Assembly (NCBI GenBank): GCA_027310605.1 | Contig: DAIDAN010000032.1 | Coordinates: 1-6,208, forward strand | Length of the DNA: 6,208 nt | Direction of reading: 5' to 3' | From: Candidatus Aenigmatarchaeota archaeon | Lineage (GTDB): Archaea; Aenigmatarchaeota; Aenigmatarchaeia; Aenigmatarchaeales; DAIDAN01 | In this document: one piece after another, positions 4,420 to 6,208 of the stretch | How positions within the stretch are numbered: position 1 is the first letter of the stretch | Layout: each line of letters begins with the position of its first letter | The notes under the pieces: model-generated | Told to the model about the DNA's origin: nothing | What the model saw: the letters and a program-made list of their open reading frames with translations, nothing else | Databases searched by the model: none | Translations under genes and position numbers: made by a program

Positions 4420-5016
4420 ATGGAATCATCATATTCTTACACAGGAAAAGAATTTCCTATAACGGATTTCTTTTATGAGGTTGATGACGGAAAGCACAAA
4501 CTTAAAGAGCCTTTTTTATATTTGATAGAACACGGGACAGTAAAAGACGATAACTGGAAAAGAAAGTTTTCAAGACACGAAAAAAGAAAACATGGCGAAC
4601 AGCCATCACAAAGATTTGAAAATATTATCGGTTTTCTAAAAAAAGAAGGATATATTGTAGAAGGGGAAAAGAAATACAGAATAAAGAGAGGGGGAATTAG
4701 TGTTATTTCAGGTACAACAAAAAGCCATTTATCATGCCCCACTGAATTTTTAAAAATTATGGAAAATCTTTTTGCAATGAATAAGAAGAATAATGGAAAA
4801 AGACAAATAGACTATTTTGAGCCTGTAAATCATTTCAAACTGCTTACAGAAGTGGAATCAGATTTTGAATTTTTTAAGGGAAGGTCTGATGTTTTTAATT
4901 CCTATCTGGAAAAGCTGTCTGCTCTTGGCTTGGTTGAGATTATAACGCCATCAGGCAAAGAAGCACTAAACGGATGGATTGATTGGTTTAAAAGGTATGC
5001 AAATAAAAGTAAATAG
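4420..5016 (+). CDS. Hypothetical protein, AT-rich orphan with winged-helix-like segments
   Basis: A 198-aa soluble, lysine- and phenylalanine-rich protein that I do not recognise. It has no signal peptide, no membrane segment and no cysteine cluster. Two stretches have the helix-then-wing look of winged-helix domains: about 62-90 (FENIIGFLKKEGYIV, EKKYRIKRGG) and about 155-178 (VFNSYLEKLSALGLVEIITP). DNA binding or regulation is only a guess. Codon use is much more AT-rich than that of the permease directly upstream, suggesting recent arrival. It starts 30 nt after the permease but has its own TATA box. An in-frame ATG at 4411 would add three residues but sits too close to that box. Confidence 0.65.
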   Translation: MESSYSYTGKEFPITDFFYEVDDGKHKLKEPFLYLIEHGTVKDDNWKRKFSRHEKRKHGEQPSQRFENIIGFLKKEGYIVEGEKKYRIKRGGISVISGTTKSHLSCPTEFLKIMENLFAMNKKNNGKRQIDYFEPVNHFKLLTEVESDFEFFKGRSDVFNSYLEKLSALGLVEIITPSGKEALNGWIDWFKRYANKSK

Positions 5017-5018
5017 AA

Positions 5019-5029
5019 TAACGCCGTTA
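5019..5029. repeat. Short palindrome TAACGCCGTTA
   Basis: An 11-nt palindrome with a central C lies just after the 198-aa gene. Its complement occurs at 6106-6116, upstream of the phosphatase. It is also related to the AACNGCCGTT core found in repeat elements A and B. Confidence 0.4.
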
Positions 5030-5060
5030 ATCGGTTCTTTATGATAATCATTATAGCTGT

Positions 5061-5070
5061 TCTTGTTTTT
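5061..5070 (+). terminator. Possible oligo-T terminator after the orphan gene
   Basis: TCTTGTTTTT, about 45 nt after the stop codon, ends in five T residues. It is weak support for an archaeal U-tract terminator and has no strong hairpin before it. Confidence 0.25.
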
Positions 5071-5096
5071 GCAGTTCATTCGATATCTCTGTTCAT

Positions 5097-5315
5097 TTCA
5101 ACCCCTTCACTTCGCATGGAACTTCACAAAATACTCAAAAATTCGTTTGCAAGTTCACTCGTACGGAAAGCGTATTGATTTTCGTTGTTTTAAGAACGCG
5201 AAAAAAGAGCATCAATCTTGCAGATTTTCAAGCAATATTGAACCCCCTGATTTCTTGTGGAACTTCACTTCACAAAAAACATTCATGTGAACCCTTTTAT
5301 TTCTTATGGAACTCT
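5097..5315. repeat. Three degenerate direct repeats in a gene-free region
   Basis: A unit like TGAACCCC-N4-TTTCTT-ATGGAACTTCAC occurs at 5097-5131, 5238-5277 and 5288-5315, with start spacings of about 141 and 50 bp. The most conserved parts are the AACCCC run and ATGGAACT or GTGGAACT, followed by CACAAAA in the first two copies. ATGGAACTC recurs at 5558-5566 inside repeat element B. The spacing is irregular and the intervening sequence is not spacer-like, so it is not a CRISPR. I see no credible gene between 5017 and 5611: the open frames contain the repeats themselves, have no TATA box at the right distance and do not read like protein. Confidence 0.5.
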
Positions 5316-5372
5316 GTTTTTCTGGATTGATTCATTTCACAAATTTCGAACGATCTTGCTTCACTTTTTACC

Positions 5373-5430
5373 TCATTTTCTTCCCGTGAACAGAAAATGA
5401 AGGTTCACATATTATAAAACTGGTTATAAT
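5373..5430. other. Overlapping hairpins upstream of repeat element B
   Basis: TCATTTTCT (5373-5381) pairs perfectly with AGAAAATGA (5392-5400). GTGAAC (5386-5391), in its loop, can instead pair with GTTCAC (5403-5408), which is exclusive with the first stem. A third stem, ATTATAA (5411-5417) with TTATAAT (5424-5430), follows. They may belong to the 3' region of the phosphatase transcript. Confidence 0.4.
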
Positions 5431-5442
5431 GCGAAGAAAAAA

Positions 5443-5609
5443 CATATTACGAATCATCTGCAAGAACGCTAATACCGACGCTTCCCTACGGCAACTTAAC
5501 AGCCGTTCTGATTGTTGCCGAAAGGCAACTTTGAAAACGGGTATACCGTTTTCAATTATGGAACTCAAGTCGTAATGTTGCAAATCAAGCCTTAATGAAG
5601 ATATTCGTA
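5443..5609 (+). repeat. Palindromic intergenic repeat element, copy B
   Basis: The left block CATATTACGAATCA (5443-5456) and the middle block CAACTTAACAGCCGTTCTGATT (5492-5513) match copy A in the same orientation. The right end 5581-5598 is the exact reverse complement of copy A's left end (700-717). Two perfect hairpins lie inside: GTTGCC-GAAA-GGCAAC (5514-5529) and TTGAAAACGG with CCGTTTTCAA around a 5-nt loop (5531-5555). The element ends at the phosphatase stop codon, as copy A ends near the nac stop codon, so both occupy the 3' flank of a minus-strand gene. Confidence 0.65.
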
Positions 5610-5611
5610 AT

Positions 5612-6067
5612 TTACCAATCCTTAAAATATTTCTTCCCGAACCTCGTCACAACCTCCCCTACAGCATAACCGAGAACAGCGCCGCCGATAACATCGTACC
5701 AAGTATGGAATCCCGTGTAAACCCTTCCAAAGGAAACGAAGGCTGCGAAAATTATTCCGAGAATGAAGATAACATTGTTTATCTTCAAGATGCGCGCCTC
5801 TGAAAAAGCCAAGGCAGCGTGCGAGGACGGGAAGCTTGGCGAGCTGTCTAATGCCGGGTTCAGCCGCGGCACATTGAAGACATACTTCAACCCTTCCGAC
5901 AAGCCTGCGCTCGCAACAAAGGTTAGCGCTGACAGGTATGCCTGCTTCCGCCTGCCAACAATAAACAGCGTTATCGGAATCACGACCGCCAGCAAGAACG
6001 GCAGGTAAGCCGAGGCATAATACACGGGCTCGCACAAAAACTGCCCAGCGCACAAAAGTGTTGGCAT
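5612..6067 (-). CDS. PAP2-family membrane phosphatase
   Basis: A 151-aa membrane protein with the three phosphatase motifs of the PAP2/haloperoxidase superfamily. C1 is K61-x6-R68 (KYVFNVPRLNP), with Leu where Pro usually follows Arg. C2 is SFPSSHA (78-84), with His83 and Ser in place of the usual Gly in PSGH. C3 is GRVYTGFHTWYD (114-125), giving R115-x5-H121-x3-D125; His121 would be the phosphorylated nucleophile. Hydrophobic segments lie at about 15-37, 44-58, 98-113 and 126-140. Family members dephosphorylate lipid phosphates or polyprenyl diphosphates at the membrane; recycling of an archaeal lipid carrier is plausible but not shown. The ATG at 6067 is set by a TATA box at 6096-6089. An overlapping frame from 6086 is a shadow. 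The short length is near the lower end for the family. Confidence 0.88.
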   Translation of the reverse strand: MPTLLCAGQFLCEPVYYASAYLPFLLAVVIPITLFIVGRRKQAYLSALTFVASAGLSEGLKYVFNVPRLNPALDSSPSFPSSHAALAFSEARILKINNVIFILGIIFAAFVSFGRVYTGFHTWYDVIGGAVLGYAVGEVVTRFGKKYFKDW

Positions 6068-6088
6068 AGCAAGAAACGGGATTCATAT

Positions 6089-6096
6089 TATTTAAG
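6089..6096 (-). promoter_or_regulatory. TATA box of the PAP2 gene, leaderless
   Basis: CTTAAATA on the minus strand is centred 25.5 nt upstream of the ATG at 6067, so transcription should begin at or next to the start codon. Confidence 0.6.
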
Positions 6097-6105
6097 CCTG
6101 ACTGA

Positions 6106-6116
6106 TAACGGCGTTA
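6106..6116. repeat. Short palindrome TAACGGCGTTA
   Basis: This is the complement of the palindrome at 5019-5029. It lies about 10 nt upstream of the PAP2 TATA box, so it may be a regulator site or part of the dispersed AACNGCCGTT motif. Confidence 0.35.
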
Positions 6117-6131
6117 ATAATCTGGTTTTTG

Positions 6132-6208
6132 TTACTCTAATGGTTCTGTGATATATTTACCCTCAAGCTCTATATTTTTCAAACGGTGATGATCGAACGG
6201 ATTTCCAT
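6132..6208 (-). CDS. C-terminal end of a gene entering from the right (partial)
   Basis: A minus-strand frame is open from the right edge to a TAA at 6134-6132 and reads GNPFDHHRLKNIELEGKYIT, then EPLE. Composition is protein-like, and it lies on the same strand as the PAP2 gene, about 65 nt before it. With only 24 codons no family can be named. The downstream PAP2 TATA box suggests separate transcription. Confidence 0.45.
   Translation of the reverse strand, partial: GNPFDHHRLKNIELEGKYITEPLE

Noticed and set aside
5230..5250. tRNA-like GGTTCA sequence on the minus strand
   Set aside because: No matching T-stem, anticodon arm or acceptor stem could be assembled around it.
5063..5290. 75-residue plus-strand frame in the gene-free region
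   Set aside because: It consists of the direct repeats translated (FAWNFTK and FLWNFTS are the same DNA unit) and has no TATA box.
5097..5315. CRISPR array
   Set aside because: Repeats are degenerate, only three, with spacings of about 141 and 50 bp, and no cas genes are present.
5622..6086. 154-residue minus-strand frame overlapping the PAP2 gene
   Set aside because: It is shifted in frame against the PAP2 motifs, is rich in Cys and Arg, and its ATG is too close to the TATA box (6.5 nt).
6186..6192. C-box-like GTGATGA of an archaeal C/D guide RNA
   Set aside because: No D box at a suitable distance is visible and it overlaps the partial coding frame.

Overview
The window is archaeal. It carries a gene for archaeal NAC (nascent polypeptide-associated complex), and a TATA-like box sits about 24-28 nt upstream of nearly every start codon, with almost no leader, which is the usual leaderless archaeal layout. 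The leftmost gene has an archaeal pilin/archaellin-type leader peptide. Compact genes, a LamG surface protein and a TctA-like permease would fit a DPANN-type genome, but that placement is inference.

Layout. 1-638 (-): 5' part of a pilin-leader LamG surface protein running off the left edge. 640-922: intergenic, with a palindromic repeat element (A) rich in hairpins. 923-1264 (-): nac. 1270-1467 (-): a 65-aa winged-helix protein whose stop codon lies inside the nac ribosome binding site. 1465-1524: divergent promoter with one central TATA box and two near-identical palindromic operators. 1522-2976 (+): AT-rich LAGLIDADG-family protein with a C-terminal winged helix. 2977-3192: leftovers, including what looks like a displaced original 5' end of nac, then a bidirectional promoter. 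3193-4389 (+): GC-rich archaeal TctA-like membrane protein. 4420-5016 (+): AT-rich orphan gene. 5017-5611: about 600 bp without a credible gene, with degenerate direct repeats, hairpins and a second copy (B) of the palindromic element. 5612-6067 (-): PAP2-family membrane phosphatase. 6132-6208 (-): probable C-terminal end of another gene.

Main proposal. The AT-rich block of about 1.75 kb (1229-2977) looks like a selfish element inserted into the 5' end of nac. The nac body is GC-rich in codon style, but its first 12 codons are AT-rich like the element. On the far side of the element, just after the endonuclease stop codon, lies a minus-strand piece reading MFSMNAKQMEK, which resembles the archaeal NAC N-terminus. 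The simplest reading is that the element split nac, displaced its original start, and supplied a recoded replacement start plus promoter, regulator gene and ribosome binding site. The host chaperone gene would then depend on the element's promoter. This is inferred from sequence and can be tested by comparing relatives that lack the element.

Base composition alternates between GC-rich genes (LamG protein, nac body, permease, phosphatase) and AT-rich ones (winged helix, LAGLIDADG protein, 198-aa orphan), so two separate acquisitions are plausible.
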